Notes: generated by a model from the sequence alone, not told the origin. Positions 19,079 through 28,312 are shown, counted from the first letter of the stretch. The stretch: 64,000 nt of DNA from Hyphomicrobiales bacterium (GCA_900473175.1 UCKM01000019.1:140583-204582); one strand, 5' to 3'. A program made the numbers and translations.

Positions 19079-19939
19079 ATGAACTATCGCCACGCCTATC
19101 ATGCCGGCAATTTCGCCGATGTGGTCAAGCACGTCATCCTGACGCGGCTTGTCCTTTATCTGCAACGCAAGGATCAGGCCTTCCGCGTCATCGATACCCA
19201 TGCGGGTATCGGCCGCTACGATTTGCAGGGTGTTGAAGCAGGCAAAACCAATGAGTGGCAGAGCGGCGTCGGGCGATTGTTGGAGACAAAATTCGACGCT
19301 TCGGTCGAAGCTCTGATCAAGCCGTATATCGAAATCGTCCGTGCCGAGAACGCAGACGGCAAGATGCGGCATTATCCCGGCTCGCCGCTCATCATTCGTC
19401 GTCTGTTGCGGCGTCAGGACCGGCTCTCTGCCCTGGAACTACATCCGCATGACGCGGACACGCTCGCCGCCCTGTTTGCCGGAGATATCCAGGTCAGGGT
19501 GACGAAACTCGACGGCTGGCTCGCCATGGGGGCGCATCTGCCGCCAAAGGAAAAGCGCGGTCTAATCCTGGTCGATCCGCCTTTCGAAATCGCTGGCGAA
19601 TTCGACCGGCTGGCCGAAGGGCTTGCGCGGGCGCACAAACGCTATTCCGGCGGGACATATGCACTCTGGTACCCGGTCAAGGACCTTTCGGAGGTCCGCA
19701 ATTTCGTCGCAGCACTGCGCCAGACGAATATTCCTAAAATCCTGCGCACCGAATTGATGATTCGCCCGCCATCGCCGGAGCCACGGCTCGATGGCACCGG
19801 CATGATTATCGTCAATCCACCCTTTACGCTGGCGGACGAGCTGCGCTTGCTCTTCCCAGCGTTGTCGAAAATCCTCAGTGAAGAAACGAATGCCGGTTTT
19901 ACCGTCGATTGGATCCGCGGCGAGCAAGTTGACGCTTGA
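19079..19939 (+). CDS. rlmJ: 23S rRNA (adenine(2030)-N6)-methyltransferase
   Basis: A 286-residue RlmJ (YhiR, DUF519). The unmistakable N-terminus MNYRHAYHAGNFADVVKH is followed by the SAM motif DTHAGIGRYDL (39-49) and the N6-adenine methyltransferase motif DPPF (166-169). It methylates A2030 of 23S rRNA with S-adenosylmethionine. Length is normal. It is followed on the same strand by a small secreted protein gene, but a 57-base gap leaves co-transcription open. Confidence 0.95.
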   Translation: MNYRHAYHAGNFADVVKHVILTRLVLYLQRKDQAFRVIDTHAGIGRYDLQGVEAGKTNEWQSGVGRLLETKFDASVEALIKPYIEIVRAENADGKMRHYPGSPLIIRRLLRRQDRLSALELHPHDADTLAALFAGDIQVRVTKLDGWLAMGAHLPPKEKRGLILVDPPFEIAGEFDRLAEGLARAHKRYSGGTYALWYPVKDLSEVRNFVAALRQTNIPKILRTELMIRPPSPEPRLDGTGMIIVNPPFTLADELRLLFPALSKILSEETNAGFTVDWIRGEQVDA

Positions 19940-19996
19940 CCGCAAGCAACTGCTGGTCGAGATTGCGCGGACGAACCTTTAGTGGAGAGTACAGCC

Positions 19997-20434
19997 ATGG
20001 CACGCGTATCACCCTTTCTTGCTGTTGGCTTCGCCGTCAGCGTCGTGTTGTCCTCGGGCCTTCCGGCAAGGGCCGCGGATTATGTCGAAGGCGGCTACGA
20101 CCAAACCTGCGGACAGGCGAGTGTTCTCAACCGCATCGTCAACAGGTTTTCCTACCAGGTAAGACACGTGCCGGGGTTGCCACAGGTCGGCATTCAGAAT
20201 TTCAGCGAGGTGCGCCTGACGCGTTACGAGCCGAGCCGTGAACCGGAAATGGCCGCAGTCGCGCGCCACTACTGCCGGGCGACCGCGCACCTTTCCGACG
20301 GAGTTCAGCGACCGGTCTGGTATCTGGTCGAAGATGGGATGGGGTTTGTCGGGATCGGCAACAATGTCGAGTTCTGCGTGGCAGGGTTTGATCGCTGGCA
20401 CGTGTATGACGGCCAATGCCGGACCCTATACTGA
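19997..20434 (+). CDS. Small secreted cysteine-containing protein of unknown function
   Basis: A 145-residue protein that I cannot assign. A clear signal peptide (MARVSPFLAVGFAVSVVLSS, cleavage after PARAA) directs it to the periplasm. The mature part holds Cys in QTCGQ, HYCRA, EFCVA and GQCRT, enough for two disulfides, and ends in a compact DGQCRTLY. GGAG eight to eleven bases before the ATG supports the start; a GTG at 19982 is less likely. It sits 24 bases upstream of the RNase T2 gene and probably shares its transcript. Confidence 0.65.
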   Translation: MARVSPFLAVGFAVSVVLSSGLPARAADYVEGGYDQTCGQASVLNRIVNRFSYQVRHVPGLPQVGIQNFSEVRLTRYEPSREPEMAAVARHYCRATAHLSDGVQRPVWYLVEDGMGFVGIGNNVEFCVAGFDRWHVYDGQCRTLY

Positions 20435-20458
20435 GCTCCAGGCAGAAACAATTAGAGG

Positions 20459-21211
20459 ATGCCAATCGGCAAACTGGTCCGCTACGCCCTGTTTGCGGGC
20501 CTGATTGGCATTTCCATCCTCACATATTTGCGCGAACAGCAAACCGAGCCGGAGACCGTTTCCCGGCAGTCCGCAGATGACGAGACCGCAGAAGAAGCGC
20601 CGGAGCCTGATCCTTCAACTGCTGCATCGACGCCGGCGGCGTCGGGGTTCGACTACTATGTGCTCGCGCTTTCATGGTCACCCAGCTATTGCGCGGCGGA
20701 AGGTCCAAAGGCCAACCGGCAGCAATGCAGTTCCGGTCGGCCCTATGGCTTTGTCGTTCACGGGCTCTGGCCGCAATATGAGCGCGGCTACCCGCAGGAT
20801 TGCGATACGTCGCAACCGCGTGATGTTCCCTATTCTGACGCCAAGCGGCTTTCCGACATCATGCCGTCGGCCGGACTCGTCACCTACGAGTGGCGCAAGC
20901 ACGGTTCCTGCACAGGGCTGACCCAGGGAGATTATTTTTCGGCAATGCGCCGCGCAGTGGACCGCGTTTCGATACCGCCGTCCTATCGCCAGCCGGCACC
21001 ACACCCTGCCGTCAATCCGCTTGTCCTCGAACAGGCCTTCATGTCCGCCAATCCTGGCCTGCCAAAGGATGGTATCGCAGTGACCTGCGACAGAGAGTAT
21101 CTGCGCGAAGTGCGCGTGTGTCTTACCAAAGACCTCAACTTCCGTTCCTGTCCGGAGGTCGAGCGCTCCTCGTGCCGGCAGCGCTCGGTGGAAATGCCTG
21201 CGGCCCAATGA
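20459..21211 (+). CDS. Ribonuclease T2 family endoribonuclease
   Basis: A 250-residue RNase T2. Active-site box I is FVVHGLWPQ (98-106, catalytic His101) and box II is YEWRKHGSC (143-151, Glu144 and His148). One hydrophobic N-terminal helix (about 9-24) serves as signal or anchor and is followed by an acidic, Pro/Ala-rich linker to about residue 62. Eight Cys in the mature region suggest disulfides and a periplasmic location, where such enzymes degrade RNA to 3'-phosphates via 2',3'-cyclic intermediates. Probably in one unit with the small secreted protein upstream. Confidence 0.92.
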   Translation: MPIGKLVRYALFAGLIGISILTYLREQQTEPETVSRQSADDETAEEAPEPDPSTAASTPAASGFDYYVLALSWSPSYCAAEGPKANRQQCSSGRPYGFVVHGLWPQYERGYPQDCDTSQPRDVPYSDAKRLSDIMPSAGLVTYEWRKHGSCTGLTQGDYFSAMRRAVDRVSIPPSYRQPAPHPAVNPLVLEQAFMSANPGLPKDGIAVTCDREYLREVRVCLTKDLNFRSCPEVERSSCRQRSVEMPAAQ

Positions 21212-21288
21212 GAGACTGCGCTTTGCGAAACGCCTTGTGCCAGATACGGTTCAAGCCAGAATCAAATCACAATCATCGGAGCGTCATC

Positions 21289-21885
21289 GTGACGAAAGTT
21301 CTTTATTCGCCTGCCTCCCCTTACAGCACCAAGGTGCGCATGGCCGCGCTTTACGCGGGCGTTCCCGTCGAAAGTGTCCAGGTTGACAGCAATGCCGAGC
21401 CGGCCGAACTGATCAACGCCAATCCCCTGGGCAAGATTCCGACGCTCATTCTTGATGACGGCAAGGCGATCTTCGACAGCCGCGTGATCACCCAGTATCT
21501 GAACCGCCTGTCCGGCAACAAGCTTTTCCCGCGCAATGCGGAAAAGCGGCTGGAGGCAGAACAGCTGGAATCAATCGCAGACGGCCTCTGCGATGTTCTT
21601 TTGGCTCATGTCTATGAGCGGCGCTTTCATCCGGAAGAGAAAATCCATCAGCCATGGCTGGACCGCCAGTGGGGCAAGGCCGTTCGCGTCTTCGACCATC
21701 TGAATGCCGCGCCGCCGCGCCTCAGCAAGAAAATTCATGGCGGCCATATCGCACTGGCCGCTGCCCTCGCATATGCCAGCCTGCGCTTTGAGGGCAAATG
21801 GGAAAAAGGCCGCTCGAAATTGAAGCGTTGGCAAAAGCGTTTTGAGGAGTTGCATCCCGAGCTGGCAGCCCTCTTGCCGAAATAG
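21289..21885 (+). CDS. Glutathione S-transferase family protein
   Basis: A 198-residue GST. The N-terminal thioredoxin fold has SPASPYSTKVR (active-site region), NPLGKIPTLI with the cis-Pro, and IFDSRVITQYL (glutathione contact). The C-terminal half is helical. It resembles the YibF/stringent-starvation-like group. The frame is open far upstream, overlapping the RNase T2 gene, but GGAG eight bases before the GTG at 21289 and the motif spacing set the start there. Convergent with the Omp25-like gene, separated by a terminator. Confidence 0.85.
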   Translation: MTKVLYSPASPYSTKVRMAALYAGVPVESVQVDSNAEPAELINANPLGKIPTLILDDGKAIFDSRVITQYLNRLSGNKLFPRNAEKRLEAEQLESIADGLCDVLLAHVYERRFHPEEKIHQPWLDRQWGKAVRVFDHLNAAPPRLSKKIHGGHIALAAALAYASLRFEGKWEKGRSKLKRWQKRFEELHPELAALLPK

Positions 21886-21894
21886 GGCTCAGAT

Positions 21895-21926
21895 AAAAAA
21901 GAGCCGGACAGTTGCCTGTCCGGCTC
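21895..21926 (-). terminator. Rho-independent terminator of the Omp25-like gene
   Basis: An 11-base perfect stem (GAGCCGGACAG and its complement) encloses a 4-base loop. Read on the minus strand it is followed by six T residues, just past the porin stop codon. On the plus strand no T run follows, so it mainly serves the minus-strand gene. Confidence 0.85.
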
Positions 21927-21946
21927 TCTCTCAAATCCGGCCCGGC

Positions 21947-22588
21947 TTAAAACTTGTAACCAACACCAACCCGGACTTCATTCGTGGTCAGCTTGCTCGA
22001 AACATCGCTGAGACCGCCGAGGTCATAGTCCTTGCTTCCGTAATCGGAGTAGCGATACTCGACGCGTCCCACAATGTTGTTGGTGATCTTAGCTTCCGCA
22101 CCCGCACCGGCTGTCCAGCCGATGAGCGTGTTGGAATCACTGCCGGTATCGGCCGACAGCTTGCTGTTCGTTACAGCAAGACCGCCTGTGCCGTAGAGCA
22201 GGACGGGATCAAGCGCGATACCGGCACGAGCACGGACGGAGCCTTCGACACCCTGCTCGGCCTTGATGCCGTTGCGGGTCTCATCGCCGCCGGAATAGCC
22301 GAGATCGGCCTCACCACCGTAGACGAACTGGCCGTTCTGGAAGTTGTACCCGCCATAGGCACCGCCCTTGACCCCGTCGGCATTGATATTGTCGCCATCG
22401 GTCTTGTGCTTGTTCCAGCCGTAGCCGCCATAGGCACCGAGGTAGGCGCCGGACCAGTCAGAAGCAACAGGCGTCTCGACCGGCGCCGGTGCTGGCGGCT
22501 GTTCTACAACTGCGTCAGCAGCAAATACCGGAACAGAGAGCGTCAGAACAGCTGCCGAAGCGAGGATCGTTGTTTTAAGAGTGCGCAT
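21947..22588 (-). CDS. Omp25/Omp31-family outer-membrane porin-like protein
   Basis: A 213-residue outer-membrane beta-barrel. A signal peptide (residues 1-23, VFAAD cleavage) is followed by a Pro-rich linker (EQPPAPAPVETP) and WSGAYLGAYGGYGW, the hallmark of the Brucella Omp25/Omp31 family. The barrel has alternating strands ending in the C-terminal aromatic motif VRVGVGYKF. AAGGAGATTGCC before the ATG is a strong ribosome site, fitting high expression. The family has major structural and host-interaction roles in Rhizobiales. It is followed by a strong terminator, and its upstream region is unusually AT-rich. Confidence 0.93.
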   Translation of the reverse strand: MRTLKTTILASAAVLTLSVPVFAADAVVEQPPAPAPVETPVASDWSGAYLGAYGGYGWNKHKTDGDNINADGVKGGAYGGYNFQNGQFVYGGEADLGYSGGDETRNGIKAEQGVEGSVRARAGIALDPVLLYGTGGLAVTNSKLSADTGSDSNTLIGWTAGAGAEAKITNNIVGRVEYRYSDYGSKDYDLGGLSDVSSKLTTNEVRVGVGYKF

Positions 22589-22832
22589 GGCAATCTCCTT
22601 TTTTTAAAACTCATTTACACGGAGCGGGCACTGGTCGGGGGGAAAACCATGGAATGCGTCCGCTTAACGGGACGGACATTCGCTCTGCATTGTGGCGGCA
22701 CTTGCGCCGGACTGTGAAAAGAAACAGACGAGAACATGGCGGAAATGCGGTGTGTTGTTTATGCAACAATAAGAATTATACAATAGGCCAATTCATATTT
22801 CGGCTTGATTGCGAAATGATCGTCCACAAATA

Positions 22833-22899
22833 TTTGATATCAAAAAAACAACTATGTAATACTATATTTAGAGTCAATATAGTATATTTAAGATATACT
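22833..22899. promoter_or_regulatory. Cluster of AT-rich palindromes between omp25-like and uvrC operons
   Basis: The 491-base gap 22589-23079 holds no gene. Its centre (about 22740-22920) is strikingly AT-rich and contains three palindromes. TTTGATATCAAA lies at 22833-22844. A 10-base perfect inverted repeat ATACTATATT with a 7-base spacer covers 22859-22885. AGTATAT-TTAAG-ATATACT covers 22881-22899 and shares its left arm with the previous one. Such TA-step-rich DNA is the kind bound by MucR/Ros-type regulators of Rhizobiales, which is inference only. Confidence 0.5.
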
Positions 22900-23079
22900 T
22901 AATTTCTTCGTATATTCACATAGCCTGCGGGAAATTCTGGCGCGACACACTCACATTTATTCAGGCGATTGGAGACTTTGTACGATCGACTGTAACTGTT
23001 CACTGCTGACCTTTCACCCTCGCGCTTTTGCCCTGCCAACCCTATATTCGTGGCTGATTCACAGCACGAGGAGTGGCAC

Positions 23080-23847
23080 TTGAAGACTGACCGGACCGTT
23101 GTTCTCGTGACCGGTGGGGCGAAGCGCATCGGCAAGGCAATTGTCGATGATCTCGCAGCGCATGGTTTTGCGGTCGCCATCCATTGCAACCATTCGCTCG
23201 ACGAAGGCAAGGAGACGCTCAGCGCTATAGAGGCAGCGGGCGGGACGGGATGCGTGGTCCGGGCGGACCTCACCGACGCCGCCGCTGTGCGACGCCTCGT
23301 CGGCGATGTGAACGATCAGCTTGGGCCGGTGCAATTGCTCGTCAATAATGCTTCCGTCTTTCACGAGGATGGAATCGGCAATCTGGCAGACGACAAAATC
23401 TGGGACCTGCATTTTGCCGTCCATGTGAAGGCGCCGGTCTTGCTTGCCGATGCGATGGTGGCGGCGCTGCCATCGGATAGGGAGGGTCTGATCGTCAATA
23501 TGATCGACCATCGGGTCTGGAAGCTAACGCCGAAATTCACCTCCTACACCCTGTCGAAGGCCACGCTTTGGACCGCGACGCAAACATTGGCGCAGGCGCT
23601 CGCACCACGCATTCGCGTCAACGGCATCGGGCCGGGACCGACTTTGCCAAGCCCCAGGCAGGATCAGGCCGATTTCGACCGGCAGGTCTGCGCACTCCTG
23701 TTGCAACATGGGCCCGATCTGTCAGAATTCGGCCGTACAATCCGCTATCTTTGGCAGACACACTCGATCACCGGGCAGATGATCGCGCTCGATGGCGGGC
23801 AGCATCTGGCGTGGGAAACGCCTGATGTATCAGGAATTACAGAATGA
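23080..23847 (+). CDS. Pteridine-reductase-like SDR (FolM/PTR1 type)
   Basis: A 255-residue short-chain reductase. It has [10 protein letters not shown] (cofactor), NNAS, and YTLSK with the catalytic Tyr/Lys. The usual catalytic Ser is replaced by Asp in IVNMIDHR, as in pteridine reductase PTR1 and FolM, and the later [11 protein letters not shown] matches that group too. This suggests reduction of dihydromonapterin, dihydrofolate or biopterin. GAGGAG six bases before the TTG at 23080 favours that start over GTG at 23050. Its stop overlaps the uvrC start (ATGA), so the two are translationally coupled. Confidence 0.78.
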   Translation: MKTDRTVVLVTGGAKRIGKAIVDDLAAHGFAVAIHCNHSLDEGKETLSAIEAAGGTGCVVRADLTDAAAVRRLVGDVNDQLGPVQLLVNNASVFHEDGIGNLADDKIWDLHFAVHVKAPVLLADAMVAALPSDREGLIVNMIDHRVWKLTPKFTSYTLSKATLWTATQTLAQALAPRIRVNGIGPGPTLPSPRQDQADFDRQVCALLLQHGPDLSEFGRTIRYLWQTHSITGQMIALDGGQHLAWETPDVSGITE

Positions 23848-25943
23848 ACGACCCTGCAAACCAATCCAGTCCGAAGCAGCTCCTTCCAGGCGCGATTGGA
23901 GAGGACGACATCGACATCATTGTCGAAGTGGAAGACGAGGAAGAGGTACTCGAAGCAAGCAACGAACCGCCGCGCGACGTGGCGGCGCTGATCAGTGCAA
24001 TCGAGTGGGACACGGCCATTGTCAGCGATGGCGCCAGCGGTGCCGATGTAATTGCTGCCCTGGTAAAGCGCCTGCCGAACAAGCCTGGTGTCTACCGCAT
24101 GTTCAACGAGGCTGGCGACGTCCTCTATGTCGGCAAGGCCCACAGCCTGAAGAAGCGGGTGTCCAACTATGCGCGCGGTCAGGGCCATAACAACCGTATT
24201 GCACGGATGATCCGCGAAACGGCGAAGATGGAGTTCGTCGTCACCCGCACCGAGACGGAAGCGCTGCTGCTAGAAGCTAATCTGATCAAACGCTTGCGGC
24301 CACGCTTTAATGTATTGATGCGTGACGACAAGTCCTTTCCCTATATATTGCTGACGGCGCCCAAACAGACCGACCGGCGACTTGCACCGGGCATTTTCAA
24401 GCATCGCGGCGCCCGCTCCAGCAAGGGCGACTATTTCGGGCCATTCGCTTCGGCCGGCGCCGTCGGGCGCACGATCAATGCCCTGCAGCGGGCGTTCCTG
24501 TTGCGCACCTGCACGGATTCCTTTTACGAGAATCGGACTCGGCCTTGCCTGCTCTACCAGATCAAGCGGTGCTCAGGCCCGTGTACCGGCGAGATCAGCG
24601 AAGCGGATTATGATGAGCTTGTCCTCGAAACGAAGGCTTTTCTTTCGGGCAAGAGCCAGGCGGTGAAGACATATCTTTCCGAGGCGATGCGCGAGGCCTC
24701 CGCCGATCTCGACTTCGAACGGGCTGCGATCTACCGAGACCGGCTTTCAGCCTTGTCCCATGTGCAGTCACATTCGGGCATCAATCCGCAGTCGGTGGAC
24801 GAAGCGGACGTATTCGCCATCTACCAGGACGGCGGCGTAACCTGCATCCAGGTGTTCTTCTTCCGCACCGGACAGAACTGGGGCAACCGCGCCTACTATC
24901 CCAAGGCCGATTCTTCGCTTTCGGCCGCGGAAGTGCTCGGCGCCTTTCTTTCGCAGTTCTATGACGACAAGCCCTGCCCGGCGCTGGTCATGCTTTCCGA
25001 AACGGTCGAGGACCAGGAACTGCTCGGCGCGGCGCTGACGGCAAAATCGGATCGCAAGGTCACGATCACGGTACCGCAGCGCGGCGAGAAAAGGGAGTTG
25101 GTCGAGCATGCGCTCAGCAATGCGCGCGAGGCTTTGGGCCGCCAGCTTGCTGAGACCTCGTCACAATCCCGGTTGCTCAAAGGCGTGGCGGAGACGTTTG
25201 GACTTGAGAAGACGCCGCGGCGCATCGAAGTCTATGACAACTCCCATATCATGGGCACCAATGCCATCGGCGCGATGATCGTGGCCGGGCCGCAAGGGTT
25301 TGTCAAAAACCAATACCGCAAATTCAACATCCGCTCGACCGAGATCACCCCCGGCGACGATTTCGGCATGATGCGCGAGGTGATCGAGCGCCGCTTCAGC
25401 CGGCTCGTCAGGGAACACGACACGCCCGAAAGCCGCGATGTGCCAGCGGAGGATATCGAGATCGATGAGGAGGATGAATCCGACGCATTTCCGGCTTGGC
25501 CCGACATCATCCTCATCGATGGCGGTCAGGGCCAGATGAGTGCGGTGCGTGGGATACTGGGAGAGATGGGCATTGCCGACAAGGTAACCGCCATCGGCGT
25601 CGCCAAGGGCGTTGATCGCGATGCGGGACGCGAACGGTTCTTCATGGAAGGCAAGCCGTCATTCACCCTGCCGCCTCGCGATCCGGTCTTGTATTTCCTG
25701 CAGCGCCTGCGCGACGAGGCGCATCGTTTCGCCATCGGAACGCACCGGGCCAAGCGCAAGAAGGAAATGGTGAAGAACCCGCTGGACGAGATCGCCGGCA
25801 TCGGGCCCTCGCGCAAGCGTGCCCTGCTGCACCAATTCGGCACGGCGAAGGCGGTTTCACGCGCCGCTGTCGAAGATTTGATGAAGGTAGACGGCATATC
25901 TGAAGCGATGGCGATTACAATTCGCGACCATTTCCGTACATAG
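23844..25943 (+). CDS. uvrC: Excinuclease ABC subunit C
   Basis: The 699-residue UvrC makes the dual incisions in nucleotide excision repair. Its GIY-YIG nuclease domain (PGVYRMF...[13 protein letters not shown], about 80-160), a UVR motif ([17 protein letters not shown]), an RNase H-like endonuclease core ([20 protein letters not shown]) and a C-terminal tandem helix-hairpin-helix ([22 protein letters not shown]) are all present. The first about 70 residues are an acidic, low-complexity extension ([15 protein letters not shown]) longer than in E. coli UvrC. It overlaps the upstream SDR gene by 4 bases. Confidence 0.97.
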   Translation: MNDPANQSSPKQLLPGAIGEDDIDIIVEVEDEEEVLEASNEPPRDVAALISAIEWDTAIVSDGASGADVIAALVKRLPNKPGVYRMFNEAGDVLYVGKAHSLKKRVSNYARGQGHNNRIARMIRETAKMEFVVTRTETEALLLEANLIKRLRPRFNVLMRDDKSFPYILLTAPKQTDRRLAPGIFKHRGARSSKGDYFGPFASAGAVGRTINALQRAFLLRTCTDSFYENRTRPCLLYQIKRCSGPCTGEISEADYDELVLETKAFLSGKSQAVKTYLSEAMREASADLDFERAAIYRDRLSALSHVQSHSGINPQSVDEADVFAIYQDGGVTCIQVFFFRTGQNWGNRAYYPKADSSLSAAEVLGAFLSQFYDDKPCPALVMLSETVEDQELLGAALTAKSDRKVTITVPQRGEKRELVEHALSNAREALGRQLAETSSQSRLLKGVAETFGLEKTPRRIEVYDNSHIMGTNAIGAMIVAGPQGFVKNQYRKFNIRSTEITPGDDFGMMREVIERRFSRLVREHDTPESRDVPAEDIEIDEEDESDAFPAWPDIILIDGGQGQMSAVRGILGEMGIADKVTAIGVAKGVDRDAGRERFFMEGKPSFTLPPRDPVLYFLQRLRDEAHRFAIGTHRAKRKKEMVKNPLDEIAGIGPSRKRALLHQFGTAKAVSRAAVEDLMKVDGISEAMAITIRDHFRT

Positions 25944-26052
25944 ACTCTTCCTTATGGATTTCGGGACATAAATGCGCCCGTATCCCCATTGATGAGCTTG
26001 ACGTTTGGCGGTCGAGCCCCTTTGATCGGCACTGATTTGATTGGTTGGAAAC

Positions 26053-26637
26053 ATGTCCAGAAACAACGCCTACTCTCTGCCGAACCTTTTGACCTATGCC
26101 CGCATCATCGCGGTGCCGCTCGTCGTGATCTGCTTCTTCCTCGAAGGCCGCTTGCAATCGAGCGACGCGGCGCGCTGGGGCGCACTCGCAATTTTCCTGA
26201 TCGCCAGCATTACCGACTTCTTTGACGGCTACCTTGCGCGCATCTGGCAGCAAACTTCGACGATCGGCCGGATGCTCGACCCCATCGCCGACAAGTTGCT
26301 GGTATCGGCCGTCCTGCTGCTTCTCGCAGCCGATGGCACAATTGCCGGCTGGTCGCTCTGGGCCGCCATTATCATCCTTTGCCGCGAGATCCTGGTTTCG
26401 GGACTGCGCGAATACCTGGCGGAGCTCAAGGTCAGCGTTCCGGTGAGCCGGCTCGCCAAGTGGAAAACCACAATTCAGATGGTCGCCATCGCCTTCTTGC
26501 TGACAGGCCCCGCCGGTGACAAGATTGTTCCGATTGTCACCATACTCGGCATTATATTGTTATGGATCGCCGCGCTGATAACGCTCTACACTGGATGGGA
26601 TTATTTCCGGGCCGGACTGAAGCACGTGGTGGATTGA
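26053..26637 (+). CDS. pgsA: CDP-diacylglycerol--glycerol-3-phosphate 3-phosphatidyltransferase
   Basis: A 194-residue membrane enzyme that makes phosphatidylglycerophosphate, the first committed step to phosphatidylglycerol and cardiolipin. N-terminal SLPNLLTYARI and the CDP-alcohol signature TDFFDGYLARI...GRMLDPIADKLL match PgsA closely. CREILVSGLREYLAE in the middle is specific to PgsA. Several hydrophobic helices flank these. ATG at 26053 is preferred to the upstream TTG at 26041 because it gives the normal N-terminus. It lies 109 bases after uvrC and leads into moaD-moaE. Confidence 0.94.
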   Translation: MSRNNAYSLPNLLTYARIIAVPLVVICFFLEGRLQSSDAARWGALAIFLIASITDFFDGYLARIWQQTSTIGRMLDPIADKLLVSAVLLLLAADGTIAGWSLWAAIIILCREILVSGLREYLAELKVSVPVSRLAKWKTTIQMVAIAFLLTGPAGDKIVPIVTILGIILLWIAALITLYTGWDYFRAGLKHVVD

Positions 26638-26655
26638 AACGGAAAAGGCTCCAAC

Positions 26656-26910
26656 ATGACCAAACTCGTCTACTTCGCCTGGGTGCGCGAGCGCATCGGC
26701 AAGGGCGAAGAAAATCTTGACCTGGCCCCCTCGGTCGTCACTGTCAGCGATCTTCTCGCTCATCTGAAAACGCGCGGCGAAGAATATGAAGCCGCGTTCG
26801 AATATCCCGAGGTCATCCGCGTCGCCATCGATCAGGAACATGTCGATCACGATGCGCCAATCAATGGCGCCCGCGAAATCGCCCTTTTCCCGCCGATGAC
26901 CGGGGGATGA
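26656..26910 (+). CDS. moaD: Molybdopterin synthase sulfur carrier subunit
   Basis: An 84-residue ubiquitin-fold sulfur carrier ending in the double glycine (PPMTGG) that is adenylated and thiocarboxylated before donating sulfur to precursor Z (cPMP). The N-terminal KLVYFAWVRERIG is characteristic of MoaD. The gene is 18 bases after pgsA and 3 bases before moaE, so both synthase subunits are made from one transcript. Confidence 0.95.
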   Translation: MTKLVYFAWVRERIGKGEENLDLAPSVVTVSDLLAHLKTRGEEYEAAFEYPEVIRVAIDQEHVDHDAPINGAREIALFPPMTGG

Positions 26911-26913
26911 GGC

Positions 26914-27390
26914 ATGAGCCCGGCCGAGCCGCTCGTCCGTATCCAGGGCGAGGATTTTGACGCTGCCGCGGAAATTGCCCGGCTGACCGAAGACCGCCGC
27001 GGCATTGGCGCGGTCGTCACGTTCAGCGGACTCTGCCGTGATGAGGCCGGCACGCTTGCGGCGCTGGAAATCGAACACTATCCCGGGATGGCCGAGGCCG
27101 AGATCGGCCGGATCGCCGGAGAGACTGCTACGCGATGGTCGTTAGCGGGTCTCACCGTCATCCATCGCTTTGGGTTCATCAAGCCCGGTGAGAACATCGT
27201 GCTTGTCGTCGCCGCCTCAGCCCACCGACAGGACGCCTTCGAGGCCGCATCCTTCCTGATGGATTACCTCAAAAACGCCGCACCTTTCTGGAAGAAGCAG
27301 CATCTGGTCGGCGGGGGAGACAGTGGCTGGGTCGAGGCCAAGGCGAAAGACAGGGAAGCGCTGGAGCGCTGGCAGAAGAAAACCAAATGA
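26914..27390 (+). CDS. moaE: Molybdopterin synthase catalytic subunit
   Basis: The 158-residue MoaE subunit converts cPMP to molybdopterin with two MoaD thiocarboxylates. Conserved sequences are GAVVTFSGLCRD near residue 30, LEIEHYPGMAE near 50, HRFGFIKPGE near 88, and the catalytic Lys region PFWKKQ near 127. It directly follows moaD and overlaps the META-domain gene by 4 bases (ATGA). The product supports the molybdoenzyme encoded at 15.2-17.3 kb. Confidence 0.95.
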   Translation: MSPAEPLVRIQGEDFDAAAEIARLTEDRRGIGAVVTFSGLCRDEAGTLAALEIEHYPGMAEAEIGRIAGETATRWSLAGLTVIHRFGFIKPGENIVLVVAASAHRQDAFEAASFLMDYLKNAAPFWKKQHLVGGGDSGWVEAKAKDREALERWQKKTK

Positions 27391-27818
27391 ATCGTATCGC
27401 CATAGGATCGCTCATTATTGGCTTTGTTGCCGTGCTCGTGCTGCTGGTGCTCTCGTTCTCCGCCCGCAGCGAGGAAACCGGAAAGGGGCTTACCGAGATC
27501 AATTGGGTCGCGGAGGATATTAACGGCCGCGGCGTCATCGACTATGCACAGACTACGCTCCTGATTGGTCCGGGTGGGGCCGCGAGCGGCTCTGGCGGTT
27601 GCAACCGTTTTGCCACAACCGCGACCATCGCTGGCGAGAAGATCACCTTCAAGCCGACGGCGGCAACGCGGATGATGTGCGCGCCAGCCGTCATGGACCA
27701 GGAGCAGAAATTTTTCTCGGCGCTGGAGCAGACGCGCTCTTACACAATCGAGGCGGAAACCGGCAAGTTGTTCTTTTTCGACAAGGACGGCAAACTCACC
27801 GCACGTTTTGCACAATAG
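27387..27818 (+). CDS. META-domain (HslJ-like) membrane-anchored protein
   Basis: A 143-residue protein with one N-terminal hydrophobic helix (residues 5-24) followed by a META domain. The characteristic sequence GSGGCNRF lies near residue 70, and TRMMCAPAVMDQEQKFFSAL follows near 98. META/HslJ proteins sit in the periplasm and have been associated with heat stress and novobiocin resistance in E. coli, without a known reaction. The two Cys may form a disulfide. Last gene of the SDR-uvrC-pgsA-moaD-moaE run, closed by a terminator. Confidence 0.85.
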   Translation: MNRIAIGSLIIGFVAVLVLLVLSFSARSEETGKGLTEINWVAEDINGRGVIDYAQTTLLIGPGGAASGSGGCNRFATTATIAGEKITFKPTAATRMMCAPAVMDQEQKFFSALEQTRSYTIEAETGKLFFFDKDGKLTARFAQ

Positions 27819-27839
27819 TTCGAAAATTCACGCAGTAAC

Positions 27840-27871
27840 AAAAAAGCCGGACATTTCTGCCCGGCTTTTTT
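27840..27871. terminator. Bidirectional Rho-independent terminator
   Basis: AAAAAAGCCGG and CCGGCTTTTTT form an 11-base stem around a 10-base loop, with T runs on either strand. It lies between the convergent META-domain and ndk genes and should stop transcription from both. Confidence 0.9.
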
Positions 27872-27889
27872 AGTTCTTATCAGATCACG

Positions 27890-28312
27890 TTAGCCGACGA
27901 TCTCGGTGCCAGAGAACCAGTAGGCGATTTCTTCAACGGCGGTCTCAGGCGCGTCCGAGCCGTGCACCGAGTTTTCACCGATCGAGAGGGCAAAGACCTT
28001 GCGGATCGTGCCTTCGTCGGCATTGGCAGGGTTGGTCGCGCCCATGATTTCGCGGTTGCGCGCAATGGCGTTCTCGCCTTCGAGAACCTGAACGATGGTC
28101 GGGCCTGAAGACATGGAGTCAACCAGCTCACCGAAGAACGGACGTTCCTTGTGCACGGCATAGAAGCCCTCAGCCTCACGGCGGCTCATCCAGACGCGCT
28201 TGGAAGCGACAACGCGCAAACCAGCGTCTTCGAACTTCTGAGTGATGGCACCGGTGAGATTGCGACGGGTTGCGTCGGGCTTGATCATCGAAAAAGTGCG
28301 TTCAATTGCCAT
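27890..28312 (-). CDS. ndk: Nucleoside diphosphate kinase
   Basis: A 140-residue enzyme that equilibrates NTP and NDP pools through a phosphohistidine. The catalytic His117 sits in the signature NSVHGSD (115-121). The N-terminus [14 protein letters not shown] and the length are those of bacterial Ndk. AAGG eight bases before the ATG supports the start. It appears monocistronic with a strong terminator. Confidence 0.98.
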   Translation of the reverse strand: MAIERTFSMIKPDATRRNLTGAITQKFEDAGLRVVASKRVWMSRREAEGFYAVHKERPFFGELVDSMSSGPTIVQVLEGENAIARNREIMGATNPANADEGTIRKVFALSIGENSVHGSDAPETAVEEIAYWFSGTEIVG

